Below, piece after piece: positions 11,636-21,610 of a stretch of DNA of 64,000 nucleotides; position 1 is the first letter of the stretch; the number at the start of each line of letters is the position of its first letter. Under the pieces are notes generated by a model. It was given only the letters and a program-made list of their open reading frames with translations. It was not told where the DNA came from and did no database searches. The position numbers were made by a program, and so were the translations under genes. This stretch comes from Monomorium pharaonis (Eukaryota > Arthropoda > Insecta > Hymenoptera > Formicidae), in assembly GCF_013373865.1 (NCBI RefSeq), contig NC_050467.1, positions 35,077,132 through 35,141,131 on the forward strand, read 5' to 3'.

Positions 11636-12005
11636 TCATGATGTAGTATGGTCACCAATTTGCTGTTTTTTCCGTTGTTTTAGTATATTTGTCAAGAAAT
11701 ATTCTCCAGCCTTGTAAGATGATCGAACTAAGGGACCGCTGGCCGTATATAAGAAGCCCAGTTGATTTCCTACATTTTCCCATGTCTTAAATTTCTCGGG
11801 TGTTATGTATTCGACAACTTTCAAGTGTCTCTTTGTGGGTTGCATGTACTGTCCCAATGTTACCGCGTCCACATTGGCGTTTCTCAAATCTTGCAAAGTC
11901 TGCTCAATTTCCTGGTCAGTCTCGCCCAATCCCAGCATTATCGATGACTTTGTGATTAAATTGGAGTTGAACTTTTTAGCTGCTTTTAGTACGGCTAGCG
12001 ACTGC
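11636..12005 (-). CDS. LIAS: LIAS coding exon 6 and stop
   Basis: Starts after TTTACAG with (R)QSLAVLKAAKK and holds TKSSIMLGLGETDQEIEQTL, TLGQYMQPTKRHLKV and GPLVRSSYKAGEYF. It ends HTTS-TGA at 11636. The serine of RSSY is the family's unusual Fe-S ligand. Confidence 0.96.
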
Positions 12006-15000
12006 CTGTAAATAAATAAAAAAATTCGAACGATTAATCGAATTAACAGTGTAAATATAAACAAATACACATATATAATAAATATTCGGCAATAGTGGAA
12101 GAAAATTTAAGAAGTGATATTTTACATGATAATATAATATAAGAATAAAGAATAATAAAATAAATTGTAATTAAAACTTTGCTTTTTAATTATAAACGTT
12201 TAAATATTCATAAGCTTCCAAAGTACTTTTTAATATTAAATTATTCAGAGAATCATAAAATTAAGATATAACAAAATATTAATGGAGATTTTTTAATTAT
12301 AAATGTTTAAGGTTATATAGGATACTACAGTGAATAAAACAACAATAGTATATTGTGCAACAAGTGTGATGAGTTGGCTTATTGCTCGTAAGTGTGGGAA
12401 TTGGACGCACGAACTGAAGGCAAGTGCGTTCATCCGCAATGTGTGAGCAATAGCCGATCCACACATGTCGCACACAATATTTTTTGGTACTTGTACGTCG
12501 AAATGTTGGTCCTTGAATGTGAAGTAAAGCTGGATTTAAATTTACGAACGAATAGCGAAGGCGAACGTTCGGACATTCGTGTTCGTGTTCTGAAGTTGTT
12601 CGTTCCTTTTCTCAATTGTAGCGAACATCAGCATTCGGTCATATTCGATATTCGCTGTACGTCCGCGTTTGATAATTAAGTTTATTTTTTAGTTTTGACA
12701 GGATATATCGGAACGGACAAAATCGTTATAACGCACTACAATTATAATGTACAATAATGGTTATAACATCGAAAAAGTTATGTATGTACGAAAACCGAAT
12801 AACAGCGAACAGCAACGAACAGTACGTAGCGCGTCTACATCGCGTACGAACTGTCTCTGATGTATCGCCTCATCAGGAAATCGACCTGAACGCGAATCGA
12901 ACGTTCTATTCGCATTTGCTTTGGCGTATACATTTGCCGAATGACAACGAAGTTCGCGTTCGCTGTTTATTCGCTAAGTGTATACCCAGTTTAAGAAAAG
13001 GACCATTTTCGATGCACAAGTAACAAAAAATATTTCTTAACACTATGTATAATTTTTATTCAAAAAGGTAAATAGTGTATTTCTGTTTTGAAAATGTATG
13101 TTTTTTATTAAAAAAAGATGTGATATTAAAATATAAAAATAAATAACAGTCAATAAATTCTTAAACCGTATAAATGTTTAAACATATAAAGATGAGAAGG
13201 TCTAAACGGCTGCAGCTAGCTCTTGGTGCTGATTATATTTTTTAAAATATATTAATTTAATTATCTCAGCCCATACAAACTGCGCGCCGACAAATTCGTT
13301 AGTCTTAAAACACAGTTATAAGCTAAATGTCGATGCTTGCTGGCATCTTAGAATCCCCCCTTTTACCCAAAAATCTGAAAATAATTTATTGCAAAAAATA
13401 ATACCTTAGCCAGGGTTCAAACCCGGATCTCCCATCATTCTGTAAGGACATTTTAGCTTATAATTCGTCAATCTTAAAACACAGTGTATATCTTTGATTG
13501 AAGTCACTCCTCTCCACTTTTTTAACTTGAAGAACGAGGCCTTAATCGCAAATGTATTGTTTTTTTATCTTATTTTAGAATCATTTTCTCTCATCGATTG
13601 CCGAACACCCTGTATATTAAATTATAAGGATACATTAAGTGTACCTATACTGAGCGCGCATATCACGGACGAAGGGTGTTAGACGCTCCACTGTCTCAAT
13701 GTTATGTGCAAACACGTCCAGATTAGAATTTACAATCGTAGCGATGCAATCTTCATCACCTCTGAAGTCCGGTACCAAACATTCTACTAGGATACTGCTC
13801 CTATGATGAAATAAGTATGTCTACAATATGTATGCGATATGATTTGAGTTGCTTTATTTCTCGTTCTATTAAATAAGAAAAAAGAAAAGTAACAATCGCA
13901 TAGATAAGATACCTCTTTTTTATTTCCTTAACGGTAGTTGCGATATGACTAGCTCCACCGTCCTTTAAATCTGAAATAATTATAATAATGCTTTGAGTTC
14001 TGAATTTATAATACTAAATACAATTAAATTCTATAATATATCAGATAATCTTTAAATATTCTAAAAACGATTTTAAGGAGTGATTCCTCATATTAATAAT
14101 TCAAATTGAAAATTCCACTATACAGGGTCATTCAGAAAAACTTTAGGTCCGTAAAATGATGTATGACACAATTCGAAGACTATTTTTCTTTTACTAAAAT
14201 TTGATTTAAAGCGTAGTTTTTGAGTTATAAGCCAAAATAGTTAGCGAATCATGCGTCGAGTACAGAAGGCAGGCAGGAGCGGCGTGCCTTTTGACTATAT
14301 AAGTATGGACTGCCAGTGCTCCACTTTTCCCATTCACTTCTATACTGAAATCCGTAACCAACATCTCTGAGATTTAGGCTCCGCCCCATCGACCAAAGAG
14401 CGTTGTTCGTTGAATGTGAGACAAGGATAGAATGATACTCCACCATGAACACTCGGATGACGTTTCTGAACGCAGCCCTAACGTTATTTTAGTTTTCCAA
14501 TTTCTCAATTGGTCGATGGTGGCGTGACACATCTTAGTTACCAGTCTGAAGTTAGCTACTGGCAGTCCATGGGTGCTTTCCATTTAATGACACAAGTCGA
14601 CACAAGTGTCGTTCTATCTTTGTTACTCATTGAACATAAAAAAAGATAGAACGATGCTTGTGTCGACTTGTGTTACTAAATGGAAAGCACCCCATACTTA
14701 TATCCAGGCCTGCTCGGTTTAGGAGTGGGGGTATAGGCACACGTAAAAAAGGACAGACAATATAACAGGTACTTCTTTCTCTCTCACACGCGCCTGCGTG
14801 ATAAGTCACGCCTGTCACGTGGTCACGCCTTATTTGCACTAAATTGTGCGTGTGTATTATGGCACGCTCTGGGTTATTATATGCGTTTAAAACTCCCGGG
14901 TTTTTAGTACTTGGTAGCGCTGCAGATCGTTGTCATGTTGGATACGGAACCTCTCACTTGCTCTAATGAGAAAAATAGGCTGCTAACAATCCATACTTAT

Positions 15001-18000
15001 ATAGTCAAAGACTTATATATGGTTTGTTCGCGTCGCCATGCCCCGACATGATCCTACTCACTCCAATGCATTCTAATAGGCGTCATCGGAATCAACGTAT
15101 TGGAGTGCGTTGGGGTGAATAGGAGCATGTCGGAGCATGTGACGCGAACAGACCCATAGTCAAAGAGCGTGCCACGAACGTAACACGGCCGCGGCTGACG
15201 ATCCGCGTCAGCTGACGGGTGATTACCACCGCGATTAAGGGGATGCTAAACTGCTCGTCAAACTTGATCGAGGTCGATAATGTAGAGTCATTTGTGCACG
15301 TCATTAACAAAATTTTGTATATATTTCTTTTATAGATTTAGAAATCCTTTTCCAGAATTAAAGTTTATGTATTAATATCAGCTTATGAATTGAATTTCAT
15401 ACCAAGAATATAAAAAAATTTTTCAGATTGCTCTTTTGAGACACGAAATGTTTACCAATATGTATCTTTTCTATTAAGACGCCTACGCTCAATCTAAAAG
15501 CATAGTATTGTTCCTTAATGTTCATTTGTGTGCGGATCTGACTTGATTTATACGTACAAGATGCACAACTTTTATATCAAACACATTTTGTTACGAGTCC
15601 ACGCCAGACGCCGGCAATTAAGAAATTTTTTTTTATTTTTTATATAAAATCGTTACGTCCGCACACTGTTATCGTCTATACTTTAATTGTGGAGAAGGAT
15701 TTTTAATTTTGTAAATGCAATAAAAAGTTGGACATTGGAACAAATTGTATAATTCTGTCGGTAAAACAGACGACTTTAGGATCCCCTTGCCTTAAGAGGA
15801 TGCTAAACTGCCCATCAAACTTGATTGAGGTCGATAATGCAGAGTCATTTATCCTTGTTCGTGAAAAAATTTGCTTTAAAATACGAGTTATATAGCTTAT
15901 ACTTATAAATAAATGGTGTCTTGCAGTTTGAAATAGAAGGAATAAGACTATATTTGTCAAATTACGATTACAAGCCGTAAAAAAACATATTTATGTGATT
16001 AAAAATTTTATTCATTTAAGCGCTTTTATTATAAAAATATCTTTTTTTTACGGCTTGTAATCGTAATTTGACGATTATAATCTTATTCCTCAATCTATTC
16101 CGAACCCGGGAACACCATTCATTTGTACGTATACGCTACATAACTTGTATTTTGAAGCAAATATTTTTATGAACAAATAAATTAAAAAAAATTTTTTGCA
16201 TTTTTGGTCTTTATCTAATCGTCCCTGGGTTCATTTGTGTACGTACTTTAAAAGTGTAAAAGGATTATCAATTCTGTAAATTCAATTCGAAATTAAATGA
16301 TTAAACAGAATGTCGGTAAAACACACGGCTTTAGCATCCTCTTAAGTCGCTAACTATTTTATCTTATAACATAAAATAATTCTTATATAAAATTTTGGTC
16401 AAGAAGAGATTGTCTTGAAATTATGTTAGGAATACGTCCTTAAAATCACTGTAATGACCAAAAGTTGTTCCAGATCGCCAGCCGGCGGACGCTGCAACCA
16501 GTTGATTGCTACACGCGATGTGTGTGTATGTCGTATTTGTGTAAAAGAGAGAGGGAGGGAGAGAGAGAGAGGGGGAGGGAAGGAGAGGAAGGGAGAGGGA
16601 GAGAGGGGGGGGAGAAAGAGGGTGAGGTCACCCCCCCGTCTCTCTTTTACACACATTAGCTGCGTTCAGCAGAAAAAGCAGCTTTGCAACTGTTGTACAA
16701 TTCTTCAACACGGTTGGTTTATACGTTTAGATCTAAAGAATTTTACAACAGTTACAAAGCTGCTTTTTCTGCTGAACGCAGCCATTGTGTGTAGCAATCA
16801 GCTGGTTGCAGCGTCTGACAGCTGGCGATCCGGAACAACTTGATCATTACAGTGATTTTAAGGAACACGTATTCCTAACATAATTTCAAGACAATCTCTT
16901 CTTGACAAAATTTTATTTAAAACATGATTTTGTTATAAGATAAAATGGTTAACGACTTACGCAGTGGTAATCACCCGTCAGCTGACGCGGATAGTCAACC
17001 GCGCACGCTCATGGCGCGCCGCTCCTGCCTTCTATATTCAACGCGTGATTCGCTAACTATTTTAGCTAATAACTCAAAAATTACGCTTTAAATCAAATTT
17101 TAGTAAAAGAAAAATAGTCTTAGAATTGTGTCATACGTCATTTTACGGACCTAAAGTTTTTCTGAATGACCTTGTATGTTTGAAACGACTTCAACAATAT
17201 GACAGGATGTTAAATATGTCAAAGTCAAAGGAAAAATTTCGTTTTTTTTTTAATTTCGAAAATTATTTGGGTCATTCAAAAAATTTAAAAAATGTTTGAA
17301 AAACATTTTTTCTTTAACTCTTTCATCTTGAATTAATATAAGGAATCACTTTTCCCCTTCTTGGCAAAATGTAATGCTGAAGAGAATAAAGTATTATAAG
17401 GAATCACTTTAAAATATTTTAGAATACTTAGGGATTATCTTATAACATTAATTTGTATAGCTAACCATCTCGATCCACGGATGTTAAAACGACATAATCC
17501 AGACTCCACTCTGCTATTGCACTAGCGGTATTGATTGGCTCTTCTGCGTTCAATGGCGATGGTTTACGTGCAGTTTTAACGGAGCAGAAGCGACAGCCAC
17601 GAGTGCACGTGTCCCCCATTAGCTAGAGAATTGATTCATTCATGTTGTAAGCATGAATTCATTGTTATCACGATTTAAATAATTCGTTTATTTAGCGACA
17701 ACTTTACATTTATTATAAGTTTTTCGACATAATGAACGGATAAACAAATCTACATATTGTTTGTATATATAATTAAACGGTAACTTCAATTTTTTTTCAA
17801 GAGGTTTTTACATAATGGAATATTAGGCATAAAATGCTTATTAGAAGAATTAAAAATATAATCTGAAAGATATCAGTTTTATATCAATATTTCTTTGAAA
17901 CAATAAAACAATTTATTTAAAATTATCTTCTTTTATAAGTAATAACTCAATTTTTTTCTCAACAAGATTAAAAAATATTTTTTGATTTTATGTAATTTCA

Positions 18001-20265
18001 AATGAATGTCGATGTAAGTTCTCATGATTTGATAATATTTCTTTTTACTTTAAATTATTCTGAATAACAAGACAATTACATAATAAATCATCAAATAAAT
18101 TTAATATTTTATAATATTATAATTACATAAATTGAATTATAATTATTTTATAATAAAATATTTTTATTTTGGTTAAGATATTTTTTATAATAAATTTAGT
18201 TTTTTAGGGAGGAGAAATTTATTATAAATGCTTTTGAAAAATCAACTAAAATTCTTTCTTCTCAAATGATGTCCTTACCACGAGGAAGGTTTAACCAATG
18301 CACAAGCAGAAAGTATAAATGGAAGATAACGAGTTTGGAACTATAAAAAGGTGATCGCTAAGAGATCAGTTAGACAAAACTACAAAAGAGTAAAATATCG
18401 TTTAAGAAGAATTTTAGTTGGTTTTTTTGGATACTGTTGGTCTCTAAATCTACAGATGTTGTGTAAACAAAAAGTCCAATGTCAGTCCCTAGGGTGTTAA
18501 CTATTAATGTATTTTAATTAGTACAGGATTTGAACTTTTAATAATTTCATATAATGCAATTGAAATACAAAATGTACTCAAATAAAAGCTACACATTATT
18601 TATATAGAAATTCTAATTCATATAGATATCTTACAGAGGCTGTGTTCCGAAATTTATTGCCTACTGAAAATCTATAATTCATGTTATGTATACTATATAG
18701 ATTTTTAGTACTGGTGAATTTTGGAACATGGCCAAAACATCTATGCTACATACGCACATAGTGAAGGTTTTTAATTAATTTTCTTGAGTTATTTTATTAA
18801 ATACTGCATGATTTTGTTTTCATTTAGTTCGAAATGTTTTTAAGAACAAACAATTGCAAAAATCATGGTAGGAAAGATTGACTCTTACAGGAATAATTGG
18901 ATGCATATATGCGAAGTCACTTAAAACATCTTCGATTTTCATAATGAGTGCAAGCTTTTTTTGAGACAATTGTAAAAATATGATGTACATTTATAATTCC
19001 TTCATATAAATTCAGTCAGTTCCAGTATATTCAGTTGGTTATTTATATAGGCCACTTTTGACTCTTATAGGTCCTCTTTTGATGAAATATTTCATTTCTT
19101 AAGGTTAAATGTTTCTAACAAGATATCTTTAAAAAATAATTAAGAAGGCAACAGCTTGGAATAGAAAATGCACTTTGCTAAGAAATTTCTTTAGAGGCCT
19201 CATTCAGAAAGTCGTGCTTGTTATGCAACTGTGTTAGCTTTTGTACAGATATGATTTATGTGTAAAATCTCTTTTTCCTTGTGAGGAAAATAACAATTTA
19301 AGGAAACATTTTTAAATATGAGTTTCAGCTTTTTTAGTTGAAAAATGAATTTTTAGCAACTTATTTAATTCCAACCTAATAATCTCCTTTTTTACTTAGA
19401 CTTAGTCTTATTTTCAGTGTGTACAAAACATCTCCTTTCAGGAGGAAAGTCTAATCTCTTCATATTTTTCGACAAACAAATTGTCCAAGGTCCATTGCAA
19501 AAAGTTGCTCAGCCATTAAGTTTAGTTGATTCATGCTGATCAGTATTATTAATATACTACTTATGTCATATTATATGTATATTATGTATATTGTCATAAG
19601 TCATAAATTATTTCAGTCCTTAGTACATCATACAAACCATAATTGTAGCTGTTGCTGTGCCATGACTACCTCCACCCCAACATTCTCCAATGTTGGGACA
19701 CCTGGCCTCCTCGCAAACTGTGCTCAGCTGTAATTGCCTCAGTTGTGCTTTAATCTTGCTGTAACTTTTACCCATAGGTATCTCTGTTTTTAACCAAGGT
19801 GGCAATCTCAACCGTCCCGATTCACCTATTTTCAACTTTAATTTGCCATCATACTCAACATCTTTCTTAAGGAACTCTTCAAATTGTGGACCATTTGCTA
19901 ACTTCTCAGAGAATCCTTTGTTACTCTCTGTTGAAGCACATGCACACTGCAATACAACACTCTTATATGAATTTATTTCAGATGTTGATTATTATTTACA
20001 TAATTGAATATTGTGACAGTTTCAATCCTAGATTATGTCTGCATTAATTCTTCATAATCGAGACAAATTCATGCAAAATAAAAATTATCATGCCATCAAA
20101 ATGCGTTTTGAAATAAGTATTTAAAAAATTGCTTTACTCAATTAAGATTTATTTTAATGTTATTTTACTGTTGTTTTGTTAGGATTTTTTTAAACTTACC
20201 ACCAGGTGAAAGTGACAGCTGAGAGTACATTTTTTAGGATTCGTGGTGCCAAATATTCGTAACAT
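11636..20265 (-). CDS. LIAS: lipoyl synthase, mitochondrial (complete, six coding exons)
   Basis: A radical-SAM enzyme that inserts two sulfurs into protein-bound octanoyl groups to make lipoate in mitochondria. Coding exons: 20200-20265, 19638-19946, 17466-17622, 13913-13970, 13645-13800, 11636-12005. They sum to 1116 nt (371 residues plus stop), close to the human length, and every junction is GT-AG with matching phase. Residues 1-22 are basic and hydroxylated, as in a transit peptide. The auxiliary cluster is CX4CX5C at about Cys100/105/111, the SAM cluster CX3CX2C at 131/135/138, and the RSSY motif is at about 343-346. All key residues are intact and there is no frameshift. Introns are 253, 2015, 3495, 112 and 1639 bp. 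Confidence 0.95.
12006..13644 (-). other. LIAS intron 5
   Basis: 1.6 kb. It holds a short inverted repeat (TTGGCTTATTGCTC at 12373-12386 against GAGCAATAGCCGA at 12447-12459), a GCGAAC/GTTCGC-rich patch at 12530-13010 and a repeat fragment at 13255-13485. No exon seen. Confidence 0.7.
13255..13485 (-). repeat. SINE/MITE-like repeat, copy 1
   Basis: On the minus strand it reads ATGATGGGAGATCCGGGTTTG then AACCCTGGCTAAGGTATTAT. The same text is found on the + strand near 51935-51990 in diverged form, and both copies carry GAATTTGTCGGCGCGCAGT. GGTTTGAACCC resembles a Pol III B box with one change, so a tRNA-derived SINE is possible. Confidence 0.5.
13645..13800 (-). CDS. LIAS: LIAS coding exon 5
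   Basis: Codes SSILVECLVPDFRGDEDCIA followed by TIVNSNLDVFAHNIETVERL and TPFVRDMRAQY, the barrel region with the VFAHNIETV signature. Acceptor ATCATAG, donor GTACAC; phases 2 and 2. 156 nt. Confidence 0.95.
13913..13970 (-). CDS. LIAS: LIAS coding exon 4
   Basis: A 58-nt exon coding (D)LKDGGASHIATTVKEIKK between acceptor TTTCAG and donor GTATCT. It enters in phase 1 and leaves in phase 2. The DDLKDGGASHI segment matches the family's DRDDLPDGG...HI block; Lys replaces the usual Pro. Confidence 0.93.
14571..14692. mobile_element. 122-bp MITE with CAT target duplication
   Basis: The termini are GGGTGCTTTCC and GGAAAGCACCC, flanked by CAT (14568-14570, 14693-14695). The opposite arm of the surrounding palindrome, at 14297-14320, keeps the empty site: its reverse complement reads CTGGCAGTCCATACTTATAT, matching the two flanks joined at one CAT. 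Confidence 0.88.
15239..15791. mobile_element. TTAA-flanked MITE (about 550-bp family), copy 1
   Basis: Starts GGGGATGCTAAACTGCTCG and ends in CAGACGACTTTAGGATCCCC followed by TTGCC. TTAA at 15235-15238 and 15792-15795. TTAA targets are characteristic of piggyBac. It includes TGATCGAGGTCGATAATG, shared with the copies at 15796 and 34658. Confidence 0.75.
15796..16341. mobile_element. TTAA-flanked MITE (about 550-bp family), copy 2
   Basis: Starts GAGGATGCTAAACTGCCC and ends GGCTTTAGCATCCTC. It shares the TTAA at 15792-15795 with copy 1 and ends at TTAA 16342-16345. It contains an internal palindrome centred near 16020 (CGGCTTGTAATCGTAATTTG). Confidence 0.8.
16400..16930. repeat. inner palindrome with GA-rich tract and nested foldback
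   Basis: Arms 16400-16520 and 16790-16920 pair (GTCTTGAAATTATGTTAGGA with its complement). Inside is a G/A-rich tract (16545-16640) and a foldback at 16660-16783 ending GCTGCGTTCAGCAGAAAAAG and its inverse. Confidence 0.75.
17336..17409 (+). mobile_element. 42-bp LINE 3' stub with 16-bp target duplication
   Basis: The insert at 17352-17393 matches the last bases of the 3.5-7.7 kb LINE family: CCCCTTCTTGGC...TGCTGAAGAG...AATAAAGTAT. It is flanked by tataaggaatcacttt at 17336-17351 and 17394-17409. A severely 5'-truncated retrotransposition event, in the orientation opposite to LIAS. Confidence 0.85.
17466..17622 (-). CDS. LIAS: LIAS coding exon 3 (radical SAM motif)
   Basis: Starts after CTCTAG with LMGDTCTRGCRFCSVKTAR, the CX3CX2C cluster binding S-adenosylmethionine. 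It continues through EEPINTASAIAEW to VLTSVDRD and ends in phase 1 at donor GTTAGC. 157 nt. Confidence 0.95.
17623..19637 (-). other. LIAS intron 2
   Basis: 2.0 kb of AT-rich sequence. Apart from the small foldback at 18638-18733 I see nothing coding or repetitive in it. Confidence 0.75.
18638..18733. mobile_element. 96-bp foldback (GGCTGTGTTCC termini)
   Basis: GGCTGTGTTCCGAAATTTAT pairs with the reverse complement of the end (...GGAACATGGCC). The flanking trinucleotides AGA/AAA do not give a clean duplication. It looks like a relative of the GG-ended MITEs at 20-24 kb. Confidence 0.5.
19638..19946 (-). CDS. LIAS: LIAS coding exon 2 (auxiliary Fe-S cluster)
   Basis: Opens after acceptor TTGCAG with CACASTESNK. 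It contains LPPWLKTEIPMGKSYSKIK, STVCEEARCPNIGECWGG (the CX4CX5C cluster) and ends TATIM before donor GTTTGT. 103 codons, phase 0 on both sides. Confidence 0.95.
20200..20265 (-). CDS. LIAS: LIAS coding exon 1 (transit peptide)
   Basis: It reads ATG, then LRIFGTTNPKKCTLSCHFHL and V, and stops at a consensus donor GTAAGT (20194-20199). It ends in phase 0 and joins exactly to TGT of exon 2. The start is inferred from the transit-like composition, the strong donor and the absence of another in-frame Met in exon 2. Confidence 0.85.
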
Positions 20266-20465
20266 GTTTATATGGTAAAAAAATCAGCTTTTTACACACA
20301 AAGAGGGTAATTATTCAATTTAGGCATTCATATTCAAATATCGATGTAGTTGTGCTTATTCGACGCGATTTGGTTCAAACGAACGAATCTGGCAGAAAAA
20401 AGCGTCGCTCTGCCCCGGGAGGTAAGATATTAATCGTTAGTTTTTTTTTAGGTTTAATGTGTCTG
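20266..20465 (-). promoter_or_regulatory. 5' flank/promoter region of LIAS
   Basis: 200 bp between the LIAS start codon and the first MITE. It contains AAATATCGATGT near 20336-20347, close to the DREF-type TATCGATA element of insect housekeeping promoters (one mismatch). No TATA box at a convincing distance. If this is the promoter, it is directly abutted by the MITE triplet. Confidence 0.35.
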
Positions 20466-20641
20466 GGCCCCGATTCTTGAATTCATTCGCAAGAGAAACG
20501 TATTCGCAAATTCTGTTCTTACAGAAAAGTTGAAAATTTATTGGCTATCGTATGGCTTTCAACCAATAAACTTGCAACTTTTCTGTTAGAGCGGGTATTT
20601 GCGCATACGTTTTCTTGCGAATGAATTCAAGAATCGAGCCC
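20466..20641. mobile_element. 176-bp MITE, family 3, tandem copy 1 (CTG duplication)
   Basis: Ends GGCCCCGATTC / GAATCGAGCCC; CTG at 20463-20465 and 20642-20644. Inside are CTTACAGAAAAGTTG and its inverse and TTATTGGCTATCG/AACCAATAA. Same length (176 bp) as copies 2-4. Confidence 0.9.
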
Positions 20642-20644
20642 CTG

Positions 20645-20820
20645 GGGCTCGATTCTTGAATTCATTTGCAAGGGAAACGTATTCGCAAATTCTGTTCTTG
20701 CAGAAAAGTTGAAAATTTATTGGCTATCGTATGGCTTTTAACCAATAAACTTGCAACTTTTCTGTTAAAGCGGGTATTTGCGCATACGTTTTCTTGCGAA
20801 TGAATTCAAGAATCGAGCCC
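20645..20820. mobile_element. 176-bp MITE, family 3, tandem copy 2
   Basis: Ends GGGCTCGATTC / GAATCGAGCCC. It shares CTG 20642-20644 with copy 1 and CTG 20821-20823 with copy 3. Same orientation as its neighbours, with a few substitutions. Confidence 0.9.
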
Positions 20821-20823
20821 CTG

Positions 20824-20999
20824 GGCCCCTATTCTTGAATTCATTCGCAAGAGAAACGTATTCGCAAATTCTGTTCTTACAGAAAAGTTAAAAATTTATT
20901 GGCTATCGTATGGCTTTCAACCAATAAACTTGCAACTTTTCTGTTAGAGCGGGTATTTGCGCATACGTTTTCTTGCGAATGAATTCAAGAATAGGGGCC
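20824..20999. mobile_element. 176-bp MITE, family 3, tandem copy 3
   Basis: Ends GGCCCCTATTC / GAATAGGGGCC; CTG at 20821-20823 and 21000-21002. Both termini carry the matching change (CTATTC/GAATAG). Confidence 0.9.
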
Positions 21000-21107
21000 C
21001 TGATCTGCTACAGATATGACACGTATTGCGTATGACTCTTATCTCAACTCTCAACCTCTTTCATTGGTTTTACTACACTGACTGTTATGTAGATATGTGT
21101 ATGCAAG

Positions 21108-21228
21108 GGATGCGTTCGGAGAGACACTATTAGCGCTATCAACATCAGTTTATCCTTTTTCTACTTTTAATGAGTAATGAAGATGGACTGATGCTGGTAG
21201 CGCTAATGGCGTCTCCCCGAACGCACCC
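21108..21228. mobile_element. 121-bp MITE (GGNTGCGTTCGG), copy 1, AAG duplication
   Basis: Ends GGATGCGTTCGG / CCGAACGCACCC; AAG at 21105-21107 and 21229-21231. The inner arms contain ATTAGCGCTATCA and TGGTAGCGCTAAT. Confidence 0.8.
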
Positions 21229-21289
21229 AAGGTCTGTAGATGAACGACGGGAGGGGAAGGAAGGTCATGAGCTCCATTTTGGAGTCATG

Positions 21290-21410
21290 GAGTGCGTTCG
21301 GGGAGACGCTATTAGCGCTATCAGCATCAGTTTATCCTTGTTTCACTTTTAATGAGTAATGAAGATGGACTGATGCTGGTAGCGCTAATAGCGTCTCCCC
21401 GAACGCACTC
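21290..21410. mobile_element. 121-bp MITE (GAGTGCGTTCGG), copy 2
   Basis: Nearly identical to 21108-21228 and in the same orientation, with GAGTGCGTTCGG / CCGAACGCACTC ends. The flanks ATG/ATA differ at one base, so the duplication is imperfect. Confidence 0.8.
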
Positions 21411-21439
21411 ATAAGGTGTATAGGTGGAAACACATCATA

Positions 21440-21598
21440 GGCCGGTATTCATAGGCTGGTATTCATAGTCAAATCTTATTTTAAGATCATCTCAAGTAAT
21501 GTCTTAAGATGCTAATACGGCTCTGTGATTGGTTGATGGCATCTTAAGACAGTACTTAAGATGATCTTAAATATAAGACCCGACTATGAATACCGGCC
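21440..21598. mobile_element. 159-bp MITE, family 1, copy 2, with duplicated terminus
   Basis: Flanked by ATA (21437-21439, 21599-21601). The left end carries a 14-bp duplication (GGCCGGTATTCATA then GGCTGGTATTCATA), which explains the length 159 against 145 for the 10190 copy. Confidence 0.85.
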
Positions 21599-21610
21599 AT
21601 AGACCTTATA

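Larger units (their letters stand above)
14123..17174. mobile_element. 3.05-kb TA-flanked foldback (Tc1/mariner-type ends)
   Basis: The termini CAGGGTCATTCAGAAAAACT and AGTTTTTCTGAATGACCTTG are inverted repeats extending about 150 bp, flanked by TA at 14121-14122 and 17175-17176. That is the signature of Tc1/mariner-type insertion. The arms are broken by later insertions: 14571-14692, 15239-15791, 15796-16341 and an inner palindrome at 16400-16930. No transposase remains. Confidence 0.75.
13971..17465 (-). other. LIAS intron 3, filled by nested elements
   Basis: 3.5 kb. Almost the whole intron is the TA-flanked foldback 14123-17174 with elements nested in it; the 42-bp LINE stub (17352-17393) follows. 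Little original intron sequence remains. Confidence 0.85.

Noticed and set aside
12392..12679. 95-codon + strand frame in LIAS intron 5
   Set aside because: No homology recognised; it overlaps a small inverted repeat and the GCGAAC-rich patch.
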